Source: Methylorubrum rhodesianum
GTDB lineage: Bacteria; Pseudomonadota; Alphaproteobacteria; Rhizobiales; Beijerinckiaceae
Reading direction: 5' to 3'
Length of the DNA: 64,000 nucleotides
Assembly: GCF_014199985.1 (NCBI RefSeq)
Contig: NZ_JACHOS010000006.1
Location: forward strand, 186,001 to 250,000
Of this stretch, positions 1-8,147 are shown one piece after another. The first letter of the stretch is position 1. The number at the start of each line of letters is the position of its first letter. The notes under the pieces were generated by a model that had not been told where the DNA came from, made no database searches, and saw only the letters and a program-made list of their open reading frames with translations. The position numbers were made by a program, and so were the translations under genes.

Positions 1-1394
1 TGACGGCGCGTCCCTTCCTCGACTTCGTCCACCCCGAGGATCAGGACCGGACCCGCGCCGCCGCCGCCGGCCTCGCCCGCGGCGAGATGCAGCTCGGCTT
101 CGAGAACCGCTACCGCGCCCGCGACGGCAGCTATCGCTGGTTCTCCTGGAACACCGTGCCGCGCCAGGGCCTCATCTACGCCTCCGTGCGCGACGTGACC
201 GCGATCAAGGAGCAGGCGAAGGCGCTGGCCGAGGCCGAGGAGGCCCTGCGCCAGTCGCAGAAGATGGAGGCGGTGGGCCAGCTCACCGGCGGCCTCGCCC
301 ACGACTTCAACAACCTGCTCGCCGGCATCTCGGGCAGCCTGGAGCTGATGCAGACCCGCATTGCCCAGGGCCGGCTCAAGGATGTCGACCGCTACATGAG
401 CGCCGCGCAGGGGGCGGCCAAGCGGGCGGCGGCGCTCACCCACCGCCTGCTCGCCTTCTCCCGCCGCCAGACGCTGGATCCGAGGCCGACCGACGTGAAC
501 CGGCTGGTGACCGGCATGGAGGATCTGATCCGCCGCACGGTCGGCCCCACCATCACCATCGAAGTCGTGGGCGCGGCCGGGCTCTGGCCGTCTCTCGTCG
601 ATCCGCCGCAGCTCGAGAACGCGCTGCTGAACCTGTGCATCAACGCCCGCGACGCCATGCCGGAGGGCGGGCGCATCACCATCGAGACCGCCAACAAATG
701 GCTCGATGCGCACGCCGCGCGCCGGCACGAGGTGATGCCCGGCCCCTACCTGGCGCTCTGCGTGACCGATACCGGCACCGGCATGAGCCCGGACGTGCGT
801 GCCAAGGCGTTCGACCCGTTCTTCACCACCAAACCCACCGGCCAGGGCACGGGGCTGGGGCTGTCGATGATCTACGGCTTCGCCAAGCAGACCGGCGGAC
901 AGGTGCGGATCTATTCCGAGTTCGGCGAGGGCACGACGGTCTGCCTCTACCTGCCGCGCTATCACGGCGAGGCCGAGGCGCCCGACTCCCTCGGCCCGCT
1001 GGTGGATGCGCCCCGGGCCGAGCGGGGCGAGACGGTGCTCGTCGTCGACGACGAGCCGACGGTGCGGATGCTGGTGACCGAGGTGCTGGAGGAACTCGGC
1101 TACACCGCGATCGAGGCCGCCGACAGCGCATCGGGCCTCAAGGTGCTGCAATCGGACGTGCGCATCGACCTGCTCATCTCCGATGTCGGGCTCCCCGGGG
1201 GCATGAACGGCCGCCAGATGGCCGATGCCGCGCGCCTCTCCCGCCCGGATCTCAAGGTGCTGTTCATCACCGGCTACGCCGAGAACGCGGCGGTGGGCAA
1301 CGGCCAGCTCGAGCCCGGCATGGCAGTGCTGACCAAGCCCTTCGTGGTTGAGACCCTGGGCCTGCGCATCCGCGACATCATCTCGCGCGGGTAG
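1..1394 (+). CDS. Hybrid sensor histidine kinase, PAS-HisKA-HATPase-REC (5' end outside window)
   Basis: The reading frame is open from base 3, so the start lies upstream of the window. It begins inside a PAS fold (FLDFVHPEDQDR, then YRARDGSYRWFSW) and ends it with VRDVTAIKEQ. The dimerisation/phosphoacceptor helix carries the H-box GGLAHDFNNLL near base 300. The ATPase domain shows the N-box NLCINARDAMPEGG, the G1 box DTGTGMSPD, the F-box FDPFFTTK and the G2 box GTGLGLSMIYGF. A receiver domain follows from about base 1033 (VLVVDDEPTVRML) with acceptor Asp in LLISDVGLPGG and the conserved Lys in LTKPF. This is the usual order of a soluble hybrid kinase that phosphorylates its own receiver. 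The signal sensed cannot be told because the N-terminal part is missing. No membrane segment is visible in the part present. Confidence 0.93.
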   Translation, partial: TARPFLDFVHPEDQDRTRAAAAGLARGEMQLGFENRYRARDGSYRWFSWNTVPRQGLIYASVRDVTAIKEQAKALAEAEEALRQSQKMEAVGQLTGGLAHDFNNLLAGISGSLELMQTRIAQGRLKDVDRYMSAAQGAAKRAAALTHRLLAFSRRQTLDPRPTDVNRLVTGMEDLIRRTVGPTITIEVVGAAGLWPSLVDPPQLENALLNLCINARDAMPEGGRITIETANKWLDAHAARRHEVMPGPYLALCVTDTGTGMSPDVRAKAFDPFFTTKPTGQGTGLGLSMIYGFAKQTGGQVRIYSEFGEGTTVCLYLPRYHGEAEAPDSLGPLVDAPRAERGETVLVVDDEPTVRMLVTEVLEELGYTAIEAADSASGLKVLQSDVRIDLLISDVGLPGGMNGRQMADAARLSRPDLKVLFITGYAENAAVGNGQLEPGMAVLTKPFVVETLGLRIRDIISRG

Positions 1395-1425
1395 GGCGCC
1401 GCCGTCGCCCCGGCCCGCGCGGCCC

Positions 1426-1616
1426 TCAGGAGAGGAGCCCGGTTCGCCGCCCGAGCCACAGCGTCGCCGCCGCTCCGGCGAACATCGTCGCGCCGAACAC
1501 CCAGCCCGAGACGGCGCCCGCCATGATGCCCGACAGCAGCGTGCCGACGCTGCAGCCGAGCCCCGATTGCACCGCCGCATGGAGGGCGCGCGGATGGACG
1601 GCTGTGGACCGATCCG
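1426..1616 (-). pseudogene. C-terminal remnant of an MFS-type transporter
   Basis: On the minus strand an open stretch reads RALHAAVQSGLGCSVGTLLS, then GIMAGAVSGWVFGATMFAGA, and ends TLWLGRRTGLLS-stop. This is the look of the last two membrane helices of a major-facilitator transporter, with about 60 codons surviving. Upstream the reading frame runs into the end of the hydrolase gene, and no start or first ten helices are present. I infer a decayed or deleted transporter whose 3' end remains. The family call rests on the helix pattern only. Confidence 0.5.
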
Positions 1617-2501
1617 TCAGTCTCCGATCCGCTCGAAAAAGTCCGCGATCGCCCGCGCCGCCGCGTCCGGCCGCTCCCGGTGCGGGAAGTGCCCGGCATC
1701 CTCGAAGGGCGCGAGATCGAGGTCGGAGAAGGTCTCGCCGAGGCGGTCTGTCCAGGCGTAGGGGAACAGCGGGTCCCGCGTGCCCCAGCGGATGCCCGTG
1801 GGCACGGTGATCGGCGGCAGGGCCGGGGCCTCGCCCCGCAGCATGGCGAGCCGGCTCGCCTGCTGGCTCAGATACCAGTTGAAGCCGCCCTGCAGGTTGC
1901 CGGGCGCGAGGAAGTTGTCGGTGAAGGCCTCGAGCACGTCGTCGAAGGCGGCCGGGTTGGCGCCGGCCCAGTGGCGCAGGAAGTGGCCGATATAGGCGCG
2001 GCAGCTCTCACGACTGGCGCCGACCACCTCCGCCGCGAACGGCTTGAGGTGGAAGGACTGGTACCAGATCTCGGCCAGCATCTCCGGCTGTGCCAGCCGC
2101 GGGCCGATGCCGGGATAGGGGCAGTCGAAAAAGAACAGGCCGGTGAGCCGGTCGGGATGCCCGCGCCCGAGCGCCTGACCGACGGAGGCGCCGACATCGT
2201 GGCCGACGAGGCCGGCCCGCTCGATCCCGAGGGCGTCGAGAAGGCCCAGCATGTCGGCGGCGTGGACCTCGGGGCCGGCCCTGTCGGAAGGGCCGGCATC
2301 GGGTTTCTCGCTGGCGCCGAAGCCGCGCAGATCCGGTGCGATCAGGCGGAAGCGGTCGGCCAGCCGGGCCATCACCGGTTCCCAGGTGAGCCAGAATTCC
2401 GGCCAGCCGTGCAGCAGCAGCACGGGCCGGCCCGCGCCCGCTTGCGCGACGTGCAGCTGCACGCCGTTGGCCGTCACCGTGTCGTGCCGGATCTCCACCA
2501 T
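1617..2501 (-). CDS. Alpha/beta hydrolase, haloacetate dehalogenase / epoxide hydrolase type
   Basis: A 294-residue alpha/beta-hydrolase. The oxyanion-hole motif HGWPEFW is at residues 31-37, followed by LIAPDLRGFGASEKP. The nucleophile elbow is GHDVG with Asp102, not Ser, which places it with haloalkanoate dehalogenases and epoxide hydrolases. The catalytic His is in DAGHFPHRERP near the C-terminus. I chose the internal ATG at 2501 (MVEIRHD) because the 27 upstream codons look non-coding and homologues start with this beta-strand. It probably hydrolyses a small halogenated acid or epoxide in the cytoplasm. The substrate is not readable from the sequence. It is single, with no operon partner, and lies 3' to a decayed transporter. 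Confidence 0.85.
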   Translation of the reverse strand: MVEIRHDTVTANGVQLHVAQAGAGRPVLLLHGWPEFWLTWEPVMARLADRFRLIAPDLRGFGASEKPDAGPSDRAGPEVHAADMLGLLDALGIERAGLVGHDVGASVGQALGRGHPDRLTGLFFFDCPYPGIGPRLAQPEMLAEIWYQSFHLKPFAAEVVGASRESCRAYIGHFLRHWAGANPAAFDDVLEAFTDNFLAPGNLQGGFNWYLSQQASRLAMLRGEAPALPPITVPTGIRWGTRDPLFPYAWTDRLGETFSDLDLAPFEDAGHFPHRERPDAAARAIADFFERIGD

Positions 2502-2751
2502 GGCGCCCGTTCCTCTCTTCCGCGAAACCGTCCGCCAGGCAAAGCGGCGCTCCCGCCCACCCGTTCCGCGGCGCCCCCTCACGGGCTCGCACGGCCGCGC
2601 CGCGCCCGGGGGACACGGCAGGGACTCGAGATTGACACGGAGAGCCGCGCGGGAGCCATCGCGCGCGCGCCGGCTTGACCGGGCAAGCTGGACTGTTTCA
2701 ATGCGCCGGTTCCCGCCCTTCGCGGGCGATGGCGCGCGTGTGAGGCGGCAG

Positions 2752-3198
2752 ATGGCGACGACAGTTCGGCGACTTGCGCTCCCGCTCGCGCTGGGCGCCG
2801 CCTTTTCCGTCTCGGGCTGTACCGGTTTCGGCTACATCTCCCAGACCTACGTCTCCCAGGTGCCGCAGGTCGTCACGATCGGCTGCAACGAGCCCTACGA
2901 GATCTACGACAACCGCCAGCGCCGTCGGGTTCTGGTGGTCTCGAACGCTCTGCGCGAGGTGACGGGCTGCGATGTCGGTCAGATCGGTGCGGGCCGTCCG
3001 CCGGCCGAGACCCGCGCCGCGCGTTTCCGCACGGCGGCGCGCACCTATCTCGACGAGACCGTGCGCGAGGATTGCAGGATCACCGGCGAGACGGTGTTCA
3101 GCGACCTGCAGACCGAGTTCGCCTACGCCTGCGACGCGCCGGTGGAGCCGCGCGGCACGGTGGTGCCCCGCCTGCCCGGGCGGCGCACGCAGCGCTGA
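2752..3198 (+). CDS. Small lipoprotein of unknown function
   Basis: A 148-residue protein with a lipoprotein signal: a basic start (MATTVRR), a hydrophobic stretch and a lipobox ending FSVSGC with Cys23. The mature part holds TIGCNEPYEIYDNRQRRRVL and four further cysteines, with an acidic/basic mixed tail ending PGRRTQR. The likely location is the periplasmic face of a membrane. An earlier in-frame ATG at 2701 would add 17 residues before the signal and is less likely. I do not recognise the family. The gene stands alone. Confidence 0.75.
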   Translation: MATTVRRLALPLALGAAFSVSGCTGFGYISQTYVSQVPQVVTIGCNEPYEIYDNRQRRRVLVVSNALREVTGCDVGQIGAGRPPAETRAARFRTAARTYLDETVREDCRITGETVFSDLQTEFAYACDAPVEPRGTVVPRLPGRRTQR

Positions 3199-3221
3199 TT
3201 CCGATCGGCGGTCGGGCTTTC

Positions 3222-3491
3222 TCAGGGCTCCTGAGGGCCGACGAAGGTGCGCTCGGTCGCGTCGCCCGCCGCGGCCAGCAGCGCCCGGGCGAAGGCCCGC
3301 GCCTCGCCGCGGTCGAGGCGGATCACAGCGGTGACCGGGCGCCCGCCGAGGTCGGGCAGGCCCAGTTCCAGTCGCACGCCCTCGCCCTCCGCCGTGGCGG
3401 ACAGGGTCCAGCCCGCGTCCCGGCCCGTCCGCTCGCCGCGCGTCTCGCCCCGTCTGTCGCCTCGTCGGTCGCCCTGGCCGGGCTCGCTCAT
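3222..3491 (-). CDS. Hypothetical protein, 89 residues
   Basis: The protein begins MSEPGQGDRRGDRRGETRGE, a charged and probably disordered N-terminus. A compact region follows with alternating strands (GWTLSATAEGEGVRLELGLP, then VTAVIRLDRGEARAFARAL). The start at 3491 is preceded by AAAGGA about eight bases upstream; an upstream ATG at 3527 has no comparable site. The family is not recognised. It is convergent with the lipoprotein and divergent from the Fae-like gene. Confidence 0.6.
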   Translation of the reverse strand: MSEPGQGDRRGDRRGETRGERTGRDAGWTLSATAEGEGVRLELGLPDLGGRPVTAVIRLDRGEARAFARALLAAAGDATERTFVGPQEP

Positions 3492-3725
3492 CGAATCGGT
3501 CCTTTCGGTCTCGTGCGATCCTGACATGGGCGATTTTCCGGTCGCAGACCAGGGGCGTATCCTGGGCAGGACATCCGGCCTGCCTGGTCCCGCGCGAGCC
3601 GTCAGGCCGCCATCGGGAGGGCCGCCGAGCGCCGGCGGACGATTGACGCGCGTGGCCGGGGATGGTGTCTGCGCGCCGACCGCCCGCCGGGCGCGACGTC
3701 ACACGACAATCAGGGAATGACCGAC

Positions 3726-4265
3726 ATGTCCGAGATCTGGTTCCGCACCGGCGAGGCGACGGTGCTCGCCGCCGAGGGGCAGTTCACCGACGCGATGCCG
3801 GAGGTGCTGATCGGCTCCACCCGCGGCCCCGTGGGCCATGCCTTTGCCGGCATGCTGGGCCAGGTCCAGGGCCATACCCGCATGTTCGTGGTGCGCGACC
3901 TCAACCAGCTCGTGCGTCCCTCCACGATCATGACCACGAAGGTCACGATCCACACCGCCGAGTACGCCGAGCTGTTGGGCGGCGTGGTCCAGGCGGCGAC
4001 CGGCGACGCCATCATCGATTGCGTGATCGAGGGAATCCTGCCGAAGGACGGGCTCGACGAGCTGTGCATGATCATCACGATCTGGCTCGATGAGCGTTGC
4101 GCCAAGGACGAGAACCTCGACCGCAAGGATCTCTACCGCACCAACTACGAGGCGACGAAGCTCGCCATCGCCCGCGCCATGAAGGGCGAGCCCAAGATCG
4201 ACGAGCTGATCGCCAACCGCAAGACGGTGAAGCACTACGCGCTCGAAGACATCATCGAGTACTGA
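3726..4265 (+). CDS. Formaldehyde-activating enzyme (Fae)-like protein without the active-site His
   Basis: A 179-residue member of the Fae family, whose founding members condense formaldehyde with tetrahydromethanopterin in methylotrophs. Shared blocks are GEATV near the start, VLIGSTRGPVGHAF, RPSTIMTTKVTIHTAEYAEL, and NYEATKLAIARAMKGEPKIDEL near the C-terminus. In canonical Fae the first block contains a catalytic His (…NEVAHIDLIIG); here the aligned segment is TDAMPEVLIG with Met24 at that position. The start at 3726 is favoured because AGGGA lies nine bases upstream; the ATG at 3717 touches that site. It is monocistronic. I infer a paralogue that binds a related ligand or has a regulatory role rather than normal Fae chemistry. 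The family call is firm, the function is not. Confidence 0.88.
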   Translation: MSEIWFRTGEATVLAAEGQFTDAMPEVLIGSTRGPVGHAFAGMLGQVQGHTRMFVVRDLNQLVRPSTIMTTKVTIHTAEYAELLGGVVQAATGDAIIDCVIEGILPKDGLDELCMIITIWLDERCAKDENLDRKDLYRTNYEATKLAIARAMKGEPKIDELIANRKTVKHYALEDIIEY

Positions 4266-4278
4266 TTGCTTGACCGCG

Positions 4279-4300
4279 GGACGCGGCTCAGGCCGCGTCC
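4279..4300 (+). terminator. GC-rich hairpin 3' of the Fae-like gene
   Basis: A perfect nine-base inverted repeat (GGACGCGGC, loop TCAG, GCCGCGTCC) begins 13 bases after the stop codon and is followed by TCCTCG. There is no T-run, so it could be a Rho-assisted or weak intrinsic terminator. The remaining space to the next gene (4301-4558) shows no convincing gene on either strand. Confidence 0.45.
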
Positions 4301-4558
4301 TCCTCGAAGCGATCAATCTTGGCCAGTTCGGCCTGCGAACCGTGCGAGCGAGCCGCTTCCGACCCTCGGGAGTCATTCGACCGGTCATCCACGGCCGGCT
4401 CCTGACGGGGCAGCAGCGGACCCGTGGGAAGGCGAGACCGCGGGACCGGCCGGCGGGACCGTTCGACCTGAACGCCTGCCGGACGATCGACCGCATCGGT
4501 TCGGACGCTCGCCCCGAGCCGTGAGGCAGACGCGAGAGGAGCGCCCTCGGCGTGAGGC

Positions 4559-5602
4559 TCAGCTCTGGCCTGTTCCGGGGAGGCGGTAGCCAGACATTCT
4601 TGCCGCCCGCGCTCTCACCGCAGTGATCAGCTCGTCGAACATCGGGGCGGCCAGAGAGCGGCTCGTCGCAAGATAGTACGTCTCCCAGCCGACCGAGAGG
4701 AAATCGAGACCGAGCTGGTCGGCCGCCGCCCGCACGCCGAGTCCGGCATCGGCCGCTCCAAAGGCGATCATGGCCGCGACCGCCTGATGCGTGAACTCCT
4801 CGACCGCGTAACCCTGGATCGCATCGGGGGCGAGATCGGCCTCCGCCAGCATGCGGTCGAACCAGTTGCGCGTGCCCGATCCCCGCTGGCGGTTGACGTA
4901 GCGCACGCCCTCCGCGGTCAGGTCGGCGAGCGTTCGGATGCCGAGCGGATTGCCCGGCGCCAGCAGCAGCCCCTGCTCGCGCTCGAACAGCCGGTGCAGG
5001 ACGAGTCCGGCGCTCGCAGTCACGCCCGAGAAGGGAACATCCGCCTGTTCGGGGGTCAGCGCTCCGCAATGGAAACCCGCAGCATCGACGCCACCGTCGA
5101 GGAGGAGCTTCACCGCCACGCTGCTGCCCATCACCGACAGCCTGATCTCGCCCTGCTCGGCCGGGATCTCGCGCAGGACCTCGATCAGCAGCGGATCGTG
5201 ACTGGCTGCGAGCGTCAGCGCTCCGGACCGGCCGGTGAGCAGACGCCGCAGCCGGTGTTCGATGGCGCGGGTCTCGCGTCCGAGATTGGCGTCCAGCCCC
5301 GCAACCGCGGAGGTGAAAACCTCCGCCAAGGCAGACCCGAACTCCGTGAGTTCAGAGCCTTGTCCGCGCGTCTTGCGCACGAGCGGCTGGCCCAGAGCCG
5401 CTTCGTAGGCCTGCAATCGCGCCCAGGCCGCGCGATAGGACAGGCCGAGGGTTTCCGCGAAGCCCTTGATCGAACCCGTTCGTTCGATGGCTTCGAACAC
5501 CTCCATCAGATCGAGGACCTCGAGCACGCTCGAACCGATCTGAACCGTACCACCGAGCCGGATGGCGACGGCCACGGACGCGCTATCGGTAGGTTGGTTC
5601 AT
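4559..5602 (-). CDS. ModE/LysR-type transcriptional regulator with periplasmic-binding-protein-like domain
   Basis: A 347-residue regulator. Residues about 25-100 form a winged helix-turn-helix of the ModE N-terminal class (VLEVLDLMEVFEAIERTGSI, then GFAETLGLSYRAAWARLQAY, then PLVRKTRGQGSELTEFG). From about residue 125 a substrate-binding-protein-like domain follows (LTLAASHDPLL, LLLDGGVDAAGFHCG, RYVNRQRGSGTRNWFDRML, FGAADAGLGVRAAA). This architecture is typical of regulators that sense an oxyanion such as molybdate or a small acid. Residues 1-20 are poorly conserved in type. The ATG at 5602 was chosen because the upstream extension lacks domain character. No target is evident; it is divergent from a hypothetical gene at 5915. 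Confidence 0.82.
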   Translation of the reverse strand: MNQPTDSASVAVAIRLGGTVQIGSSVLEVLDLMEVFEAIERTGSIKGFAETLGLSYRAAWARLQAYEAALGQPLVRKTRGQGSELTEFGSALAEVFTSAVAGLDANLGRETRAIEHRLRRLLTGRSGALTLAASHDPLLIEVLREIPAEQGEIRLSVMGSSVAVKLLLDGGVDAAGFHCGALTPEQADVPFSGVTASAGLVLHRLFEREQGLLLAPGNPLGIRTLADLTAEGVRYVNRQRGSGTRNWFDRMLAEADLAPDAIQGYAVEEFTHQAVAAMIAFGAADAGLGVRAAADQLGLDFLSVGWETYYLATSRSLAAPMFDELITAVRARAARMSGYRLPGTGQS

Positions 5603-5914
5603 ATTGATGCCGCTGCAATTGTCATACACAGCAGATAGCGCGAAATTCGGAGACGTGTCGCGGCTCGCCGCTCGATGTCCCTGCGCTTCGCCACGGAGAC
5701 GGATCACGGCCGGCCTCACATGTCGTCAGACCCTTTCGCTTCCTATCGCCGTGCCGTCGGCTCTGGATCGAGGCGATCCAGCCCCACGGCAGCCTATCGC
5801 GCTGCGGTCGGCCGGTCCGAGCGCGGGTGCGGGCGGCTCATGGAGCGACCCGTCGCCCCCTCCCTTCGCATCTGATTCCATGGACGAAACCGGGCCGATC
5901 CAAGACCTCGAGGG
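5603..5914. other. Divergent intergenic region, no gene recognised
   Basis: About 310 bases between the regulator and the hypothetical gene at 5915. It begins with a moderately AT-rich stretch just upstream of the regulator (bases 5600-5650), the expected place for its promoter. A 66-codon open frame at 5675 on the plus strand has no ribosome-binding site or recognisable features and I do not call it. Confidence 0.4.
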
Positions 5915-6223
5915 ATGGCTGCTACGCTGACAGTCGGCGAACTCTTCAAGGCCAAGGCCGTCACCGACGAGCAGGTGAGCGCGGCCGTCGAGACGTATCT
6001 GACGAAGCCCAAGACCTCGGCGCACCCGATTGCGGACGGCTATACCGTGGATCTCGGCGCTGCCGTGGCAAGACATGGCTGGGCGAGGCGACTGATGGCC
6101 AGTCCCAAAACCAACCCCTTGCTGAAGCGCGCGGCGGTTCAGACGGCGATCCTGCTGGCGCGCGTGAAGAAGGTGCCGACCCGGGTCAAAAGGGACCGCC
6201 CCATCCCACCGGCCGAGCCATGA
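5915..6223 (+). CDS. Hypothetical protein, 102 residues
   Basis: The sequence begins MAATLTVGELFKAKAVTDEQ and continues with a helical, Lys-rich C-terminal half (NPLLKRAAVQTAILLARVKK). Third codon positions are G/C-rich as in neighbouring real genes. GAGG lies close to the ATG, with tight spacing. No membrane segment or signal is seen and the family is not recognised. The 268 bases from 6224 to cobO hold nothing I can support. Confidence 0.55.
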   Translation: MAATLTVGELFKAKAVTDEQVSAAVETYLTKPKTSAHPIADGYTVDLGAAVARHGWARRLMASPKTNPLLKRAAVQTAILLARVKKVPTRVKRDRPIPPAEP

Positions 6224-6491
6224 AGCGATACGGACTTCACGCTGCGCTCAGCCTCGTGACGCTCCACCTTCCGGACATGCTGCGGATGCAGCGTCTCCGC
6301 ATCGCCCACACGCGCTCTGCGAGGCCGAGCGCAGCGGCCCCCTGGATCTTTCCGCTCGCAACCGGCTCTGCACCTTGGCTCGGCCTGGTCTCGGACCCAT
6401 CACCTGGGCATCGCCACCGAGAACATGATCGAGCGAGGGCTCGATCCACAGATCGAACTTCGGCTCCGGAAGCACGAGCCCCTCCGCAAGC

Positions 6492-7094
6492 TCAGAACTC
6501 GATCCCCTGCTGCGCCTTCACCCCTGCCGAAAAATGGTGCTTCACGCTGCCCATCTCGGTAACGAGGTCGGCGGCCTCGATCAGGGCAGGCTTGGCGTTG
6601 CGGCCGGTGACCACGACGTGGAGGTCGGGGCGCCGGGCGGCGAGGTCGGCGAGCACCGCGTCGAGATCGAGATAGTCGTAGCGCAGGGCGATGTTCAGCT
6701 CGTCGAGGACGAGCAGGCGGATCGTCTCGTCCGCCATCAGCGCCTTGGCGGTTTCCCAGGCGTTGCGGCAGGCGGCGATGTCGCGGGCCCTGTCCTGGGT
6801 CTCCCAGGTGAAGCCCTCGCCGAGGGCGTGCCACGCGATCCGGTCGCCGAAATGTTTGAGCGCGCGGGCCTCGCCCGTGTCCCAGGCGCCCTTGATGAAC
6901 TGCACCACGCCGACCCGGTGTCCGCGCCCGAGCATGCGCAGCACGAGGCCGAGGGCGGCCGTCGTCTTGCCCTTGCCGGGGCCGGTATGGACGATGAGCA
7001 GGCCCTTCTCGATCTTCTTCGAGGCGACCTCGGCGTCCTGCACCGCCTTGCGCTTGGCCATCTTTTCGCGGTGGCGGGCGTCGTCGTCGCTCAT
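6492..7094 (-). CDS. cobO: Cob(I)yrinic acid a,c-diamide adenosyltransferase
   Basis: The 200-residue enzyme attaches the 5'-deoxyadenosyl group of ATP to the cobalt of reduced corrinoids, in the cytoplasm. The ATP-binding loop GPGKGKTT is at residues 38-45, followed by AALGLVLRMLGRGHRVGVVQ and FIKGAWDTGEA. The Walker B-like strand is LLVLDELNIAL, and VVVTGRNAKPALIEAADLVT is the family's C-terminal block. The gene overlaps the 3' end of cobU by four bases (ATGA), so the two are translationally coupled. Length is as usual for the CobO/BtuR family. The pair is transcribed away from the riboswitch-controlled operon. Confidence 0.95.
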   Translation of the reverse strand: MSDDDARHREKMAKRKAVQDAEVASKKIEKGLLIVHTGPGKGKTTAALGLVLRMLGRGHRVGVVQFIKGAWDTGEARALKHFGDRIAWHALGEGFTWETQDRARDIAACRNAWETAKALMADETIRLLVLDELNIALRYDYLDLDAVLADLAARRPDLHVVVTGRNAKPALIEAADLVTEMGSVKHHFSAGVKAQQGIEF

Positions 7095-7627
7095 GCGGGG
7101 TTCTCCGTCGAGGGTTTGACCGTCAGCGGCAGGCCGGCGACGGTGAGGACGACCCGGTCGGCTTGGCGCGCGAGGCGCTGGTGCAGCCGCCCCGCCGCAT
7201 CGCGGAAGCGGCGGGCCAGCGCGTTGTCCGGCACGATGCCGAGGCCGACCTCGCTGGCCACCAGCACCAGCGGGCCCGGCGCCGCGGCGCAGGCCCGGGC
7301 CAGCGCTTCCGCTGCCGCATCGAGATCGGCTTCGGCCAGGAGCAGGTTGGTGAGCCAGAGCGTGAGGCAGTCGACCAGCACCGGCCCGGTCGCTTCGGCC
7401 ACCGCCTCCGGCAGCGCCGTCGGCACGTCGAGGGTGCGCCACGATCCCGAGCGCCGCGCCCGGTGCTCGTCGATGCGGGCGCGCATCTCGTCGTCCCAGG
7501 CCTGCGCCGTGGCGATGTAGAGCCAGGGGGCGGGGCAGGCTTCGATCAGCCGCTCGGCATAGGCGCTCTTGCCCGAGCGCGCGCCGCCGAGCACCAGCGT
7601 CATCCGGTCGGGCGCCGTCTTCGTCAT
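7091..7627 (-). CDS. cobU: Adenosylcobinamide kinase / adenosylcobinamide-phosphate guanylyltransferase
   Basis: The 178-residue bifunctional enzyme phosphorylates adenosylcobinamide and transfers GMP to it for nucleotide-loop assembly (called CobP in the aerobic pathway). The P-loop GGARSGKS is at residues 14-21. Family blocks follow: LYIATAQAWDDEMRARIDEH, the Arg/His region RARRSGSW, VLVDCLTLWLTNLL, and LVASEVGLGIVPDNALARRF. It is first in a two-gene minus-strand unit with cobO. The divergent riboswitch starts about 70 bases upstream but points the other way. Confidence 0.95.
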   Translation of the reverse strand: MTKTAPDRMTLVLGGARSGKSAYAERLIEACPAPWLYIATAQAWDDEMRARIDEHRARRSGSWRTLDVPTALPEAVAEATGPVLVDCLTLWLTNLLLAEADLDAAAEALARACAAAPGPLVLVASEVGLGIVPDNALARRFRDAAGRLHQRLARQADRVVLTVAGLPLTVKPSTENPA

Positions 7628-7699
7628 GGCCGCCCGTTTGCACCGGGCTTAGGTCCTCACGCAATGGCGCTTTGCATGGGCGCCGACTCCGCGTTACAA

Positions 7700-7878
7700 G
7701 CGGCCGATGACGGTGCCCCGGCAACGGGGTGAAAAGGGAATGCGGCGAGAGGTTTTTCGAAAAGCCTCGATTCCGCGGCTGCCCCCGCAACTGTGAGCGG
7801 CGAGTTCCTGCCACGAGCCACCGGGTGTTCCGGGAAGGCGGCAGGCGCGCACCAGCCGCGAGCCAGGAGACCTGCCGT
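7700..7878 (+). promoter_or_regulatory. Cobalamin (B12) riboswitch
   Basis: The segment contains the ordered landmarks of the B12 aptamer: GGTGCC followed by GGGTGAAAAGGGAA (7712-7740), then GCCCCCGCAACTGTGAGCGG (the B12 box, ending near 7800), then CGGGAAGGCGGC, then GAGCCAGGAGACCTGCC closing near 7877. These elements are in the right order and spacing. The aptamer is on the plus strand, ending about 57 bases before cbtB, so excess cobalamin should switch off the cobalt-uptake and corrin-synthesis operon. The exact switching mode was not worked out. Confidence 0.93.
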
Positions 7879-7933
7879 CCGAAACGTGATGCCCTCGAAC
7901 GCCGCCGGTGGGGCGGCCGGAGCCCGTGACCCG

Positions 7934-8116
7934 ATGACGACTGCGACCCTTCAGACCCAGGCCGCCACCGCCCGCTCGGCCGAGGGCGCCCGCGCGCTCA
8001 TCGTCGCCGCCTTCCTCGGTCTCGGCCTCGTCTTCGTGGCGGGCTTCGCTCCGGCCACCGTGCTGCACAACGCCGCGCACGATTTCCGCCACGCGCAGAA
8101 CTTCCCCTGCCACTGA
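7934..8116 (+). CDS. cbtB: CbtB, small cobalt-transporter subunit
   Basis: A 60-residue protein with a single membrane helix (ALIVAAFLGLGLVFVAGFAP) and a His-rich end, HDFRHAQNFPCH, the hallmark of CbtB. In this family CbtB partners with the polytopic CbtA in predicted cobalt import for B12 synthesis. It is the first gene after the riboswitch; cbtA follows 31 bases later. Confidence 0.93.
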   Translation: MTTATLQTQAATARSAEGARALIVAAFLGLGLVFVAGFAPATVLHNAAHDFRHAQNFPCH

Positions 8117-8147
8117 TCCGCGCATTCCAGCGGCTCGAAGCGGTTCC

